A DNA stretch of 64,000 nucleotides, from the IMG/VR virus record IMGVR_UViG_3300028178_000001, positions 28,108 to 92,107 of that record. One strand, 5' to 3'. Shown here one piece after another: positions 15,941-24,521 of this stretch. Every line of letters starts with the position of its first letter. Positions within the stretch are counted from its first letter, which is position 1. Below the pieces are notes generated by a model, which was not told the DNA's origin, ran no database searches, and saw nothing but the letters and a program-made list of their open reading frames with translations. Source of the stretch: a virus. A program made the position numbers and the translations under genes.

Positions 15941-16717
15941 ATGCGGACAAAAGAATTCGACCAAGAGATAGTTGAGCTTATAAAGAAAAACGTTCCGTTT
16001 CGGGAAATAATGGTGAAATACGGCTTCAAGAGCACTTCAAAAATTGCACGGATAAAAGCCGAGTACATTGATGAGCCGAAAGGGAAAAAGACGCGCAAAG
16101 CCCGACCGATGAAGCAAGCGCACAAAAACAAACTTAGCGTTACCGCCAATGCTATTGCCATAACTAAGAAGAGCGAGATAATTGTAAACAACGTAATTGA
16201 TATCCTTGCGGGGATGAAGTACAGTGTTTACAATCTTGAAAGCATACAAGGTGAGCAGAAAGAGAAAAGTGAGAAAGTTGTAGGAGAGTTAGAAGAGCTA
16301 AATAAAAAGGTAGATCAATTCTTGGATGCAAGCACGGAGGTGAGTACCGAAGCCGGAATGATTGAATTGCAGAAAGAAAAGGATGCGCTTTATAAACGGA
16401 TAGGGCTTGCAATAGCTGAGGCGGGGAACTTTTACGCAAGGGATAATTTGAGGATAAAAGCGATAGCAGAGTTAAGGAATCAGTTTAAGGCATTTGTTGA
16501 GTTGGAGATTGTAGCAAAGGGGTTGACGCAAGTGAAGGAAGTCTTAGACACACTATTTACAGCAATGAAAATATTATCAGATAAAACTTATGTTGAATAT
16601 CGAACAAGAGCAATCGAAATTAACCCAGTGGTTAGAGGATTATTCGCCAAGAACGAAGAGACCCTGGAAGAAACGATTGACAGCGCAGAAATACTCAATA
16701 GCGATCCAGACGAGTAA
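15941..16717 (+). CDS. Putative terminase small subunit
   Basis: The 258-aa product has an N-terminal helix-turn-helix-like region (IVELIKKNVPFREIMVKYG then a second helix to about residue 40), a basic linker (GKKTRKARPMKQ) and long amphipathic helices suited to oligomerisation. It sits directly before the large terminase, the usual place of the DNA-recognition subunit. Sequence identity to known small subunits is not visible to me, so the call rests on context and domain pattern. Confidence 0.5.
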   Translation: MRTKEFDQEIVELIKKNVPFREIMVKYGFKSTSKIARIKAEYIDEPKGKKTRKARPMKQAHKNKLSVTANAIAITKKSEIIVNNVIDILAGMKYSVYNLESIQGEQKEKSEKVVGELEELNKKVDQFLDASTEVSTEAGMIELQKEKDALYKRIGLAIAEAGNFYARDNLRIKAIAELRNQFKAFVELEIVAKGLTQVKEVLDTLFTAMKILSDKTYVEYRTRAIEINPVVRGLFAKNEETLEETIDSAEILNSDPDE

Positions 16718-18614
16718 GAACGCAATATACCGGCGCGATGTTGGTGAGGTTGCGGACGTACTTTCTTTTCTAAGAGAATTTCTTGGAAGAGAACCGGGCA
16801 AACTTCAGCGAGAGGCTTATCTTGCTGTTTGGGGCGATGATCCGGCAATTTGGGATAAGAAGTTTCATGAAATAGTGTTGCTTGTTGGAATGAAGGGAGG
16901 GAAAAACTATTGGGCTGAGGGTGATATTGCTTACGCAACTTATAGGATAAGCTGTTTAGAAAATCCGCATGAATATTTTGGTAAAGTAACGGGTTCACTT
17001 GTCCCTTATCCTCCGGAAAAAACGTTTGATCTCGTAAACGTTAGCATGGTAAACGAGTTGCAAGCAAAGCGAGCGTTCTTTGAAAGTGTGAAAAACGTAT
17101 TGAAGCTAACAAAAGACCCGAAGACGGGAGATAATTGGTTTGAGAGATACGCCGGGCTGGACCTTCGGGAACAGTTTGGAGATCTGAAGAAGAAAGAAAT
17201 TATTTTCCCGGTAAAGAAGAGCGGCGGCGGAAGCATAAGGCTTTTATCCTTTAACAGCAGCAAGCAAGCGCCGGAAGGGATTCACATGCTCAGGGGGTAT
17301 GCGGACGAACTTTCCCGGGCTGAAACAAAGGTAACTTACGCGCAGGCGGAAGGATTGCTGGAACTTCTTTTAGGCAATACAAAGGCGAGTTTCCCGGGCA
17401 ACATAGGGAAAACAATGGAATGGGCTTATCCGAATGAAACAGATTTTGATCTAACAAACTACAGGTTTGAGTTATCGCAAGAACTTGACGAACAAGGGAA
17501 GTTAAAGAATCCCGACATGTACGGAATGAAAGCCACAACCTGGGATTTTAACCCGGCAAGAACGGAAGCGATGTTTGAAAAGGAATTTAGGACAAATCCA
17601 TTACGTGCCAATTGCCGGTTCGGTTGTGTAAAGCCGATAAGCAAGGACAACTTTTACCAGCCTTACAGCTTTAAGTTGAAAGAAGCGGTTGATCCGGCGA
17701 TAAAGAACAAGATACACTACAAGCAAACCAAAGTGTATCGAAAATTAGAGAACGGACAAACAAAAACAGTTTCAAGTATTGAGGTAATAAATATCGTAGG
17801 AGACAAGAGGGAGAGATGTTTAGCATACGACGCGGGTAAAACAAAGGATAGGTTTATTGTGGGCGTTGGTTACGGCGAAACGATTGATGTAAAAAGGATG
17901 GAGTTGTTTCTAGATGCAGAGACAGAAGTTATTCTTACCAACAAAAAACCGATTGTAGATGTGCTTGTTGTTATTGAACCATCTCCCGGTTGTCCGGTTG
18001 ATTATTTGAAGATAGGCGATATCCTTTCGATATTTTTAAAAGCATTCCCAAACATAAAAACGGCGAACAGTGATCACTTCCAGAATGAAAAGCTTAGGCA
18101 GGAACTTGAGGCGAAAGGGAAGGACGCGAACACTTATAATTTTAGCAACAAACAGCAAGTGAAGCTTTACGAAATGGTAAGGTGGAACGTTTGGAACAAC
18201 AACCTTGCAATTTGCGATGACACGGAAGAAACACACAAGCTGCAAATATTGATGAAGAAAATCTCTCCTTCCGGTTTGTGGGTGAGCGAGGGGGAGAAGT
18301 TATTAAACCTTGGAAATAAAATTGATCATCCGGTTTCTTCCAGCAAAGATGTGCAGGACGTTGTAGCAATATTAAACCACGATATTATGGCGCTTGAAAC
18401 GCAAGGAGTAGCAGGCATGGCAGATGGAATTGACGGATTAAGCGAAGCAAAGCTAAGGGAACTTGCAGAGCAGTTTATGAATATTAAGAGCGACTTGTTA
18501 AGGGAAGAGGTTAGCCCGGACAAGATGCTGAAGATGATAGCGGAAAAGATGAATCTTGATTTGCGGCGAACGGTAAAGTTAGCCGAGTATGTAAGGGAAA
18601 TTTATGATTATTAA
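16590..18614 (+). CDS. terL: Terminase large subunit
   Basis: Up to 674 aa. The ATPase half shows LVGMKGGKNYW as a variant Walker A (about residue 98), YADELS as Walker B (about 238), and LGNTKASFPGN as a probable coupling region. The nuclease half shows AYDAGKTKDRF (about 412), VLVVIEPSPG (about 459) and NSDHF, fitting the RNase H-like acidic triad. The start at 16590 overlaps the preceding gene by 128 bases without a good ribosome binding site; the real start may be a non-ATG codon near 16720. It packages phage DNA through the portal at 26108. Confidence 0.85.
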   Translation: MLNIEQEQSKLTQWLEDYSPRTKRPWKKRLTAQKYSIAIQTSKNAIYRRDVGEVADVLSFLREFLGREPGKLQREAYLAVWGDDPAIWDKKFHEIVLLVGMKGGKNYWAEGDIAYATYRISCLENPHEYFGKVTGSLVPYPPEKTFDLVNVSMVNELQAKRAFFESVKNVLKLTKDPKTGDNWFERYAGLDLREQFGDLKKKEIIFPVKKSGGGSIRLLSFNSSKQAPEGIHMLRGYADELSRAETKVTYAQAEGLLELLLGNTKASFPGNIGKTMEWAYPNETDFDLTNYRFELSQELDEQGKLKNPDMYGMKATTWDFNPARTEAMFEKEFRTNPLRANCRFGCVKPISKDNFYQPYSFKLKEAVDPAIKNKIHYKQTKVYRKLENGQTKTVSSIEVINIVGDKRERCLAYDAGKTKDRFIVGVGYGETIDVKRMELFLDAETEVILTNKKPIVDVLVVIEPSPGCPVDYLKIGDILSIFLKAFPNIKTANSDHFQNEKLRQELEAKGKDANTYNFSNKQQVKLYEMVRWNVWNNNLAICDDTEETHKLQILMKKISPSGLWVSEGEKLLNLGNKIDHPVSSSKDVQDVVAILNHDIMALETQGVAGMADGIDGLSEAKLRELAEQFMNIKSDLLREEVSPDKMLKMIAEKMNLDLRRTVKLAEYVREIYDY

Positions 18615-18942
18615 CGGGCAAGTTAAGATGAGAGAAAAGCGGATTTGTGAATATCCGCCGTGTAATAACGAGGTAACATCTCCAAACAAAGCGGTAACAC
18701 ATTGTTGTTGTGAATGCGGGTGCGCGGACAGGTTGTTGAAGGTGAAGAACTGTAAACAATGCGGAGGGGAAATTGATAGGAAGGGATTTATCTGCAAAAA
18801 GTGTTTTAGAGAAAATGACGAAGCGCAGCATAAAAAGGATAATGCTAAAAGAGAGGGGAGAAAGAAATCTAATTTTGAGAAGAAGTATGAAATCCCCTTA
18901 CGGCATGACATAGTTGCGTTAGCGTATGGGTGGGTACAATAA
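18604..18942 (+). CDS. Zinc-ribbon protein
   Basis: This ORF of up to 112 aa overlaps the terminase end by 11 bases; ATG 18628 is an alternative start (104 aa). It contains two Cys-rich modules: CEYPPC...CCCECGC (about residues 15-41) and CKQCGG...CKKC (about 50-69), typical of zinc ribbons. The C-terminus is basic and ends ALAYGWVQ. A DNA- or RNA-binding role is likely, but no family is recognised. It precedes the methyltransferase block. Confidence 0.65.
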   Translation: MIINGQVKMREKRICEYPPCNNEVTSPNKAVTHCCCECGCADRLLKVKNCKQCGGEIDRKGFICKKCFRENDEAQHKKDNAKREGRKKSNFEKKYEIPLRHDIVALAYGWVQ

Positions 18943-18967
18943 TAAATAACAAAAGGAGTTCTAGATT

Positions 18968-20551
18968 ATGGAGTTTGTAGTAATTGATTTATTTAGCGGA
19001 GCGGGAGGAGTGACAACGGGGATTGAACAAGCAGTAGTTGATGGGATGAAAATAGCGACGGTTATTTGTGCAATTAACCATGACCGGCTTGCAATTGAGA
19101 GCCATTGGAGAAACCATCCGCACGTAAAACATTTTGTTGAAGACATTAGAACGTTTGATGTGAAGAGATTACCGGAAGTCCCGTCAGATCAATTCACAAA
19201 GAAATTTCTTTGGGCAAGTTTGGAATGTACAAATCATAGCAACGCGAAAGGAGGATTGAGCAGAGACGCAGACAGCAGGACACTTGCAGAACATCTTCCT
19301 CCGTACATTGTAGAATTTGATCCGGAATATATCGGGATTGAAAATGTAAGAGAGTTTAAGGATTGGGGACCACTGGTACAGAAGAAAAATGGCAAAGGCG
19401 AACTGATGTTTGATAAGAAGGGAAAACCTTACATGATACCGGATAAGGAGAAGAAGGGAATTGATTTTGAGAAGTGGTTAAGATCAATTTGTGAACTTGG
19501 TTATCACTATGAAATGAAAATGTTAAATGCTGCTGATTTTGGAGCGAACACTTCCAGAAAAAGATTGTTCATATTATTTGCAAAGGAAGGAATGCCGATT
19601 GTTTGGCCGGAACCAACACATGATAAGAACGGGAAGAATGGTTTGCCAAAATGGAGACCGGTAAAAGAGTGTTTGGATTTTTCGGATAAGGGAGAAAATA
19701 TTTTTGGGAGGAAAAAAGATTTGTGTGAGAACACGTATAGAAGAATATACGCAGGACTATTAAAGTTTATTGCCAACGGGGATGAATCATTTATAACAAA
19801 GTATTTTGGGAATAACGAACACACCGGAATTAATAACGGAAAGAGTGTAAACGAACCGAGCTTAACGGTAACAAAGCAAAACGCAGGCAACGGCATCGAT
19901 GAGCCTTGCTCAACAATTTTAGTTCGTTCCGGGTTAGGGCTTGTTTCGGTAGATCATTTTATTGATATGCAGCATGGCAGTGGTAAACAGAACGAATCTG
20001 TTAATAAACCATGCGGCGCAATATTGCCGGTTGTTAAAAAGAATCTTGTAACGGTTGAAAGGTTTATTGATCAGCAGTTTGGAGCGAGTGAACCGATTTC
20101 GGTTGATGATGCTTGCAACACTTTAACGGCGAATCCGAAGTTTAATTTGGTATCGGCTTTTTTAATGAACCGGCAGTATAACAATGTAGGGGGAGATATT
20201 GAGAAACCTTGTTTTACTTTAATTGCCAACATGAATAAAAGACCTGGTTATTTAATACAAGTTGAAACGGGAGAGCTTGCGATTAAAGTTGAGGAGGCAG
20301 ACACAGAGGACATGAAGAAAATAAAAATGTTTATGGCAGCATACGGGATAATTGCTATTTACATGAGAATGTTGAGAATTCCCGAGCTGAAAAGAATTAC
20401 CGGTTTTGATGAAGATTATATTCTTGAAGGAACGCAGGCAGATCAAAAGAAGTACATAGGGAACGCGGTGCCTTCGGTATTGCCTAAATCAATTTTTGAG
20501 GCATTGTATAGAGCAAATACTACTTATGAAGATATTAGGATAGCCGTTTGA
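18968..20551 (+). CDS. DNA cytosine-5 methyltransferase
   Basis: The 527-aa product has motif I IDLFSGAGGVTTG (residues 5-17), a catalytic loop ASLECTNHSNAKGG (about 83-96), motif VI IENVREF (about 122) and motif X KKYIGNAVPSVLP near the C-terminus. The nucleophilic cysteine lies in ECTNHS instead of the usual PCQ-x-S, a variant I associate with phage enzymes. The variable target-recognition region (about 270-460) contains repeated phrases such as VNEPS.TV, VNKPCGAI and VDDACNTL. It would methylate cytosine in phage DNA and so block host restriction. AAAGGAG lies upstream. Confidence 0.88.
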   Translation: MEFVVIDLFSGAGGVTTGIEQAVVDGMKIATVICAINHDRLAIESHWRNHPHVKHFVEDIRTFDVKRLPEVPSDQFTKKFLWASLECTNHSNAKGGLSRDADSRTLAEHLPPYIVEFDPEYIGIENVREFKDWGPLVQKKNGKGELMFDKKGKPYMIPDKEKKGIDFEKWLRSICELGYHYEMKMLNAADFGANTSRKRLFILFAKEGMPIVWPEPTHDKNGKNGLPKWRPVKECLDFSDKGENIFGRKKDLCENTYRRIYAGLLKFIANGDESFITKYFGNNEHTGINNGKSVNEPSLTVTKQNAGNGIDEPCSTILVRSGLGLVSVDHFIDMQHGSGKQNESVNKPCGAILPVVKKNLVTVERFIDQQFGASEPISVDDACNTLTANPKFNLVSAFLMNRQYNNVGGDIEKPCFTLIANMNKRPGYLIQVETGELAIKVEEADTEDMKKIKMFMAAYGIIAIYMRMLRIPELKRITGFDEDYILEGTQADQKKYIGNAVPSVLPKSIFEALYRANTTYEDIRIAV

Positions 20552-20571
20552 TAATTAAATTATTTATAAAT

Positions 20572-20583
20572 GTTAATACATAA
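20572..20583 (+). promoter_or_regulatory. GTTAATACATAA motif, candidate phage promoter
   Basis: The motif gttaatacataa lies 11 bases before the small Cys4 gene at 20594 and is identical to that at 34429. It would drive the Cys4-methyltransferase pair. Confidence 0.45.
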
Positions 20584-20593
20584 AATAAAATAT

Positions 20594-20737
20594 ATGTTAA
20601 GTTTGAAACTGAAATATAAAATTAAATACTACTACACAAAGTTTTGCCATTTGTTTGGCTTCTGCCCGAAGTGTTTTACAAATGTTAATTATACGCAAAG
20701 CGGAAAAGCTATTTGTCCGCGAGGATGCAAGTATTGA
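20594..20737 (+). CDS. 47-aa Cys4 peptide preceding methyltransferase
   Basis: The ORF runs ATG 20594 to TGA 20735-20737. It has a basic N-terminus (LKLKYKIKYYYTK) and a FCPKC...ICPRGC module, which fits a zinc ribbon (C-x2-C-x13-C-x3-C). Its stop overlaps the probable TTG start of the methyltransferase (TTGA at 20734-20737). A tiny zinc protein coupled to a DNA-modification gene recalls the com-mom pair of phage Mu, where Com activates translation of the modifier. That analogy is inference; sequence similarity to Com is limited to the cysteine pattern. Confidence 0.55.
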   Translation: MLSLKLKYKIKYYYTKFCHLFGFCPKCFTNVNYTQSGKAICPRGCKY

Positions 20738-22566
20738 GAAACATAATATTACAAGGAAATGTACTTGAAAGGTTGAAAGATATGGAAACCGGAAGTGTAC
20801 ACTGCATGATAACTTCGCCACCTTATTACGGAGTTAGAAATTACGGAACAGAGCCGCAGATATGGAAACCGGAAGGATACACTGCATGCGGCGAACATGA
20901 ATTTTATGAAGGGAAAAAGAAACATAATTTAGGCGGATGCAGCAGCAAAAGCACATTGAGAGACATACCCGGACAAAAGGCAAAAGAGAATTGGGCAAAG
21001 GGAGCAAGTTGCGAGCATGAATTTGATACATGTACAATAATAAAAGATAAAGCTCAAAAAGATTTTTCAAAAAGTGGATTGAAGAATGACGGCAGACCGG
21101 AAGAAAAGAGAATAGCCACAAATGAAAAGTCTAAATATAATCTTCAACTAGCAACAAAAGTTTTAAGCGGTTTTTGTATTAAGTGCGGCGCATGGAAAGG
21201 GGAACTTGGACTTGAACCAACGCCGGAGCTTTACATAGAACATGTTGTACAAATCTTCCGTGAGATAAAAAGAGTATTGCGAAAGGACGGAACGGCTTGG
21301 CTTAACCTTGGAGATAGTTATTGGGGAAGTTGGGGAAATTACGGCGGGCAAAACCGGGGGAACGGAAAGCAGAGAGAAATTATTAACGGCAGTCAAGCGC
21401 CAAACCCCGCGTACGATGGATTAGAAGATTTTATACCACCGACAGCCACTAAACATAATTATTTAAAACCAAAAGATTTAATAGGCATACCGTGGAGAGT
21501 TGCAATAGCTTTGCAGCGAGACGGCTGGTGGTTAAGGAGCGATATAATTTGGAGCAAAAAGAACCCGATGCCCGAGAGTGTAACGGATAGACCAACCAAA
21601 GCGCATGAGTACATATTTTTACTAACGAAAAGTCAAAAGTATTATTATGATGCAGAAGCCATAAGAGAAGAAGCGGTACGATCAGGCGATACACAGATAT
21701 TTGGCGGACAAAAAGCATTGAATAACATTATTGGAGAGAATGACCCACGGTTTAGAAACGGGCATGAACAATGGGGAAGAACACACACACAATTATCGGG
21801 AAGGAATAAGCGTTCGGTTTGGGAAGTGACCACAACGCCATTTGCAGAGGCGCACTTTGCGACATTTCCCCAAAAGCTGATTGGGCCTTGCATACTTGCC
21901 GGAACGAGTGAGCACGGTGTTTGTGCGGAGTGCGGGAAGCCGTATGAAAGGATTTTGGAGAAAGTTTCTAAAAGAGATTTCTTGAAAGATGCAGACAAAC
22001 AATATCGAAGCAGAGCAACCGAACATCAAATAATGCCGAAAGATCAACCGAACCGAGGTTCGGTTGATACGCCAAGAGCCGCAAGCGCAACAAAATATGA
22101 CACGGAAAATTCGACTGCCGGAAGGTTGCCAACCTTCCGGCAAGGGGAACGGATGTATAACACAAAATACGCTGATGAATCTCACGGGCAGCAGCTTAAT
22201 GCATTTATGAGGGAACAAACCATAGTAGCGGAAAGAGATGAGAGTAGAGTGGAAGCGGAAGCGTTATATCCGGGTGATATTCAGGCACAAAAAGCGTACA
22301 TAAATTACGTTCACGAGCACGGACAGTTAAGAAAAACCAAAACAATTGGATGGAAGAAAACTTGCAAGTGTGAAACGGAGAAAGTTAAACCGGCGATAGT
22401 GCTTGATCCTTTCTTTGGTGCCGGAACAACGGGCTTAGTTGCATTGAGGAGCGGAAGAAATTTTATAGGGATAGAGTTAAACGAAGAATACATAAAGATC
22501 GCAGAGAAAAGATTAGCACCGTTTATGCAAAACTTGTTCAATCAGCAAGAAGAGGAGGCAGCGTAA
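20734..22566 (+). CDS. DNA N4-cytosine/N6-adenine methyltransferase
   Basis: About 610 aa. TTG 20734 overlaps the preceding stop (TTGA) and has GAGGA eight bases upstream; ATG 20725 is also possible. Motif IV is TSPPYYGVRNYG near the N-terminus and motif I is DPFFGAGTTG near residue 557, giving the beta-class order (catalytic motif first). IVWSKKNPMPES and a Cys-rich CAECGKPY...CKCE region lie between. Two perfect inverted repeats (22044-22067 and 22116-22142) sit in-frame in the variable region. It probably protects phage DNA from restriction. I cannot tell the methylated base from TSPPY alone. Confidence 0.88.
   Translation: MRNIILQGNVLERLKDMETGSVHCMITSPPYYGVRNYGTEPQIWKPEGYTACGEHEFYEGKKKHNLGGCSSKSTLRDIPGQKAKENWAKGASCEHEFDTCTIIKDKAQKDFSKSGLKNDGRPEEKRIATNEKSKYNLQLATKVLSGFCIKCGAWKGELGLEPTPELYIEHVVQIFREIKRVLRKDGTAWLNLGDSYWGSWGNYGGQNRGNGKQREIINGSQAPNPAYDGLEDFIPPTATKHNYLKPKDLIGIPWRVAIALQRDGWWLRSDIIWSKKNPMPESVTDRPTKAHEYIFLLTKSQKYYYDAEAIREEAVRSGDTQIFGGQKALNNIIGENDPRFRNGHEQWGRTHTQLSGRNKRSVWEVTTTPFAEAHFATFPQKLIGPCILAGTSEHGVCAECGKPYERILEKVSKRDFLKDADKQYRSRATEHQIMPKDQPNRGSVDTPRAASATKYDTENSTAGRLPTFRQGERMYNTKYADESHGQQLNAFMREQTIVAERDESRVEAEALYPGDIQAQKAYINYVHEHGQLRKTKTIGWKKTCKCETEKVKPAIVLDPFFGAGTTGLVALRSGRNFIGIELNEEYIKIAEKRLAPFMQNLFNQQEEEAA
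22044..22142. repeat. Two palindromes inside methyltransferase gene
   Basis: tcaaccgaacc/ggttcggttga (22044-22054 and 22057-22067, 2-nt loop) and tgccggaaggttg/caaccttccggca (22116-22128 and 22130-22142, 1-nt loop). They look like interspersed repetitive palindromes inserted in-frame in a linker of the protein. Confidence 0.65.
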
Positions 22567-23018
22567 TGGGCAGATTTACGGGATGGACGGGAGCAGCAGT
22601 TGTAAAATTGGAAATTAGTAGAAATAGTGGAGGTAAACCGGGATTTGCTATTTCAAAAAAAGGGAAAAGAGATGATTTGGGAATTTATGTTCGTTCTACA
22701 TGGGAAGCTAATTATGCGAGATATTTGAATTGGTTGGTTAAGCTGAAAGAGATAATAAGTTGGAAATATGAAAAGAAAACATTCGAGTTCCCCGTAAAAA
22801 AGGGAACTCGGTTTTATACTCCAGATTTCGAAGTGCTTACTAAAAACAACCAAATAGAATATCATGAAGTTAAAGGTTACATGACACAAAAGGGACAAAC
22901 AGCATTAAACAGGATGAGTAAATATTATCCGCAAATCAAAATAATAATGGTGCAAAAGAAGGAATATGAAGCGATAGCCAAAATAAAAAATCTTATTGAT
23001 GGTTGGGAGAGAGGCTGA
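22566..23018 (+). CDS. PD-(D/E)XK nuclease, endonuclease I-like
   Basis: The 150-aa product has the nuclease core RFYTPDFEVL then EYHEVKGYM (D...E-x-K), preceded by SKKGKRDDLGIYVRSTWEAN and a conserved WKYEKKTFEFP. The order matches phage DUF1064/T7 endonuclease I-like proteins that cleave branched DNA. It starts at TAATG overlapping the methyltransferase stop. Resolution of replication or packaging intermediates is the likely role. Confidence 0.7.
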   Translation: MGRFTGWTGAAVVKLEISRNSGGKPGFAISKKGKRDDLGIYVRSTWEANYARYLNWLVKLKEIISWKYEKKTFEFPVKKGTRFYTPDFEVLTKNNQIEYHEVKGYMTQKGQTALNRMSKYYPQIKIIMVQKKEYEAIAKIKNLIDGWERG

Positions 23019-23363
23019 TTGAAAAGCGATAGTGATAGCGATGTCTTGTTTTATCGGATAAAGAATGTTGCTTTGCAAAATCCGCAGCGGGATGAAGAGT
23101 TTAAGGATTTAGTGAGAGAGCAAATACCGGGAAGTGAATTCCATCATGTGTTTACAAGTACGGTAGGGCTAAAGAGCACGGATTTATTGGGTGTAGCGGT
23201 AAGGACGGAAGATCATAACGAAAACCAAACGAACCGTGATTGGCTGATTGAGAAGATACCGGGAGCAATAAGGAATTTAATTTTATATGTGATCAAACTG
23301 AAGAAGGAAATTATTCAATTAAGAAAGGAGCTGAGTGATGAGCGTAAAAAATCCATTGGGTGA
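23019..23363 (+). CDS. Hypothetical protein
   Basis: This 114-aa protein probably starts at TTG 23019 within TGATTG, directly at the stop of the nuclease gene, with GAGAGGC upstream. The middle (REQIPGSEFHHVFTSTVGLK) is followed by a C-terminal helical, charged segment (LYVIKLKKEIIQLRKEL) that could form a coiled coil. No family is recognised. It overlaps the next gene by 26 bases. Confidence 0.55.
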   Translation: MKSDSDSDVLFYRIKNVALQNPQRDEEFKDLVREQIPGSEFHHVFTSTVGLKSTDLLGVAVRTEDHNENQTNRDWLIEKIPGAIRNLILYVIKLKKEIIQLRKELSDERKKSIG

Positions 23364-23586
23364 AATAATAAGTGATGAGCAATTTGAACAATTAATGAAC
23401 GAGGGGTTGTTAAACCCTATGCGCGTAAGGGATAGAACGATAAAGGCAAGGTATGACGAAATGAGGATAGGTAAACCGTTGTCCTCCGATAAGTGCATTG
23501 AGAAAATCCGGGATGAGGAATATCCTTATCTAACTTTTGAAACAATTAGAAAGATAGTGATGTGCAGATGGAAAAAGAGAAATTAA
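23338..23586 (+). CDS. Small hypothetical protein
   Basis: This 82-aa ORF starts at ATG 23338 with AAAGGAG seven bases upstream. The phrase VRDRTIKARYDEMR and the C-terminal helical segment YLTFETIRKIVMC are compatible with a small DNA-binding protein; no family is recognised. It overlaps the following gene by 25 bases. Confidence 0.6.
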   Translation: MSVKNPLGEIISDEQFEQLMNEGLLNPMRVRDRTIKARYDEMRIGKPLSSDKCIEKIRDEEYPYLTFETIRKIVMCRWKKRN

Positions 23587-24053
23587 AAAATATAGATCCG
23601 GAAATGATTTTAGAGGAAGCCATAGAGATAGCTGAAGGGCTAGCTTGCGGTTATAGCAATGAAAGCGGGGACGCTATGAGCACTTACCTTAGTGTGCTGG
23701 TTACTTATCTAGCACGTTTGCCGAAGATGGAAGCAGATGCAGAATACTTAATGAATTACGCGAAAGGGGATAAGGCAGACAAGGAGGCAAGCAAAGCGAA
23801 GAAAGATCAGATAAGCGCAACGCTGTTTAAGGAAGTGATGGGAGGAGAGGTTTCAACATTTACGCGGATATACAGTTTCGTGCATAGGTTAAACTCAAAC
23901 ATAATTGAGATACAAAAATCTGTAATAACGCAGTTGAGTTATCTAAAGTCAACGATGCCAAAAAACATAAACGAAGGTGAACTGGTGAAGAAGATTGAGA
24001 GCTTAACGCGGGAAGTTTCGGCACTAAAGAAGTGGAAAGAAGAAGTGCTTTAA
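23562..24053 (+). CDS. Hypothetical helical protein
   Basis: The 163-aa product begins at ATG 23562 (or 23568). It is largely helical with a C-terminal leucine-rich coiled-coil-like segment (LVKKIESLTREVSALKKW). No motif is recognised. It ends in a tract of seven GAATTAG-type repeats that separates it from the next gene. Confidence 0.6.
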   Translation: MQMEKEKLKNIDPEMILEEAIEIAEGLACGYSNESGDAMSTYLSVLVTYLARLPKMEADAEYLMNYAKGDKADKEASKAKKDQISATLFKEVMGGEVSTFTRIYSFVHRLNSNIIEIQKSVITQLSYLKSTMPKNINEGELVKKIESLTREVSALKKWKEEVL

Positions 24054-24054
24054 T

Positions 24055-24104
24055 AATTAGGAATTAGGAATTAGGAATTAGGAATTAGGAATTAGGAATT
24101 AGGA
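24055..24104 (+). repeat. Longest heptamer tract (GAATTAG)n
   Basis: About seven near-perfect tandem copies of the 7-bp unit fill the gap between 24053 and the next start at 24116, ending in ttaggag, which doubles as a Shine-Dalgarno 7 bases or so before that ATG. Copy number is likely to vary by slippage. Confidence 0.85.
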
Positions 24105-24115
24105 GAAAAAATAAA

Positions 24116-24334
24116 ATGTGTGTAACAGTTTATAAAGGGAAGGAAGTAATTGGGACGGTAGGGGAGTTGAAAAAGGGATTCCCGGGTGTACCGTTAATTA
24201 TTTATAAAGAATATAGTGAGGTTAAGGACGAACAATGTTTGTGCCCGATTGACTTGGACCAAATGTTTAAGGGCGCGGGGATAAGGTTTGAATATGATTA
24301 TGATTATTTCATCTTAAATGAAAGTGAACAATGA
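24116..24334 (+). CDS. Small hypothetical protein
   Basis: This 72-aa protein starts at ATG 24116 immediately after the heptamer tract, whose last unit provides AGGAG. It ends with an acidic, tyrosine-rich stretch (RFEYDYDYFILNESEQ). No family is recognised. It is coupled to the next gene by an ATGA overlap. Confidence 0.55.
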   Translation: MCVTVYKGKEVIGTVGELKKGFPGVPLIIYKEYSEVKDEQCLCPIDLDQMFKGAGIRFEYDYDYFILNESEQ

Positions 24335-24519
24335 AAAAGAAAGATCAAGAACCGGTTTATTTGATGTTTGATGCAAAGAATAAGCTGTATGTAGCTTCGT
24401 TGGGGCATACGACCCAGGCGAAGTATGGAAGAAGGTTTACGGAAGCGGGAGTAAAGAAGTTTATGAAAAAGCATCCAGGAGATGAGAAAAAGCCGATAGC
24501 TGAAGACGTGGAGCAATAA
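24331..24519 (+). CDS. Small hypothetical basic protein
   Basis: This 62-aa Lys-rich ORF is in ATGA overlap with its neighbour. It has a YLMFDAKNKLYVASLG hairpin-like segment and a KFMKKHPGDEKK tail. No domain is recognised. It is two bases from the next start. Confidence 0.55.
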   Translation: MKKKDQEPVYLMFDAKNKLYVASLGHTTQAKYGRRFTEAGVKKFMKKHPGDEKKPIAEDVEQ

Positions 24520-24521
24520 CC

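Noticed and set aside
24055-24104. CRISPR-like array from tandem repeats
   Set aside because: The unit is 7 bp with no spacers; simple tandem repeats.
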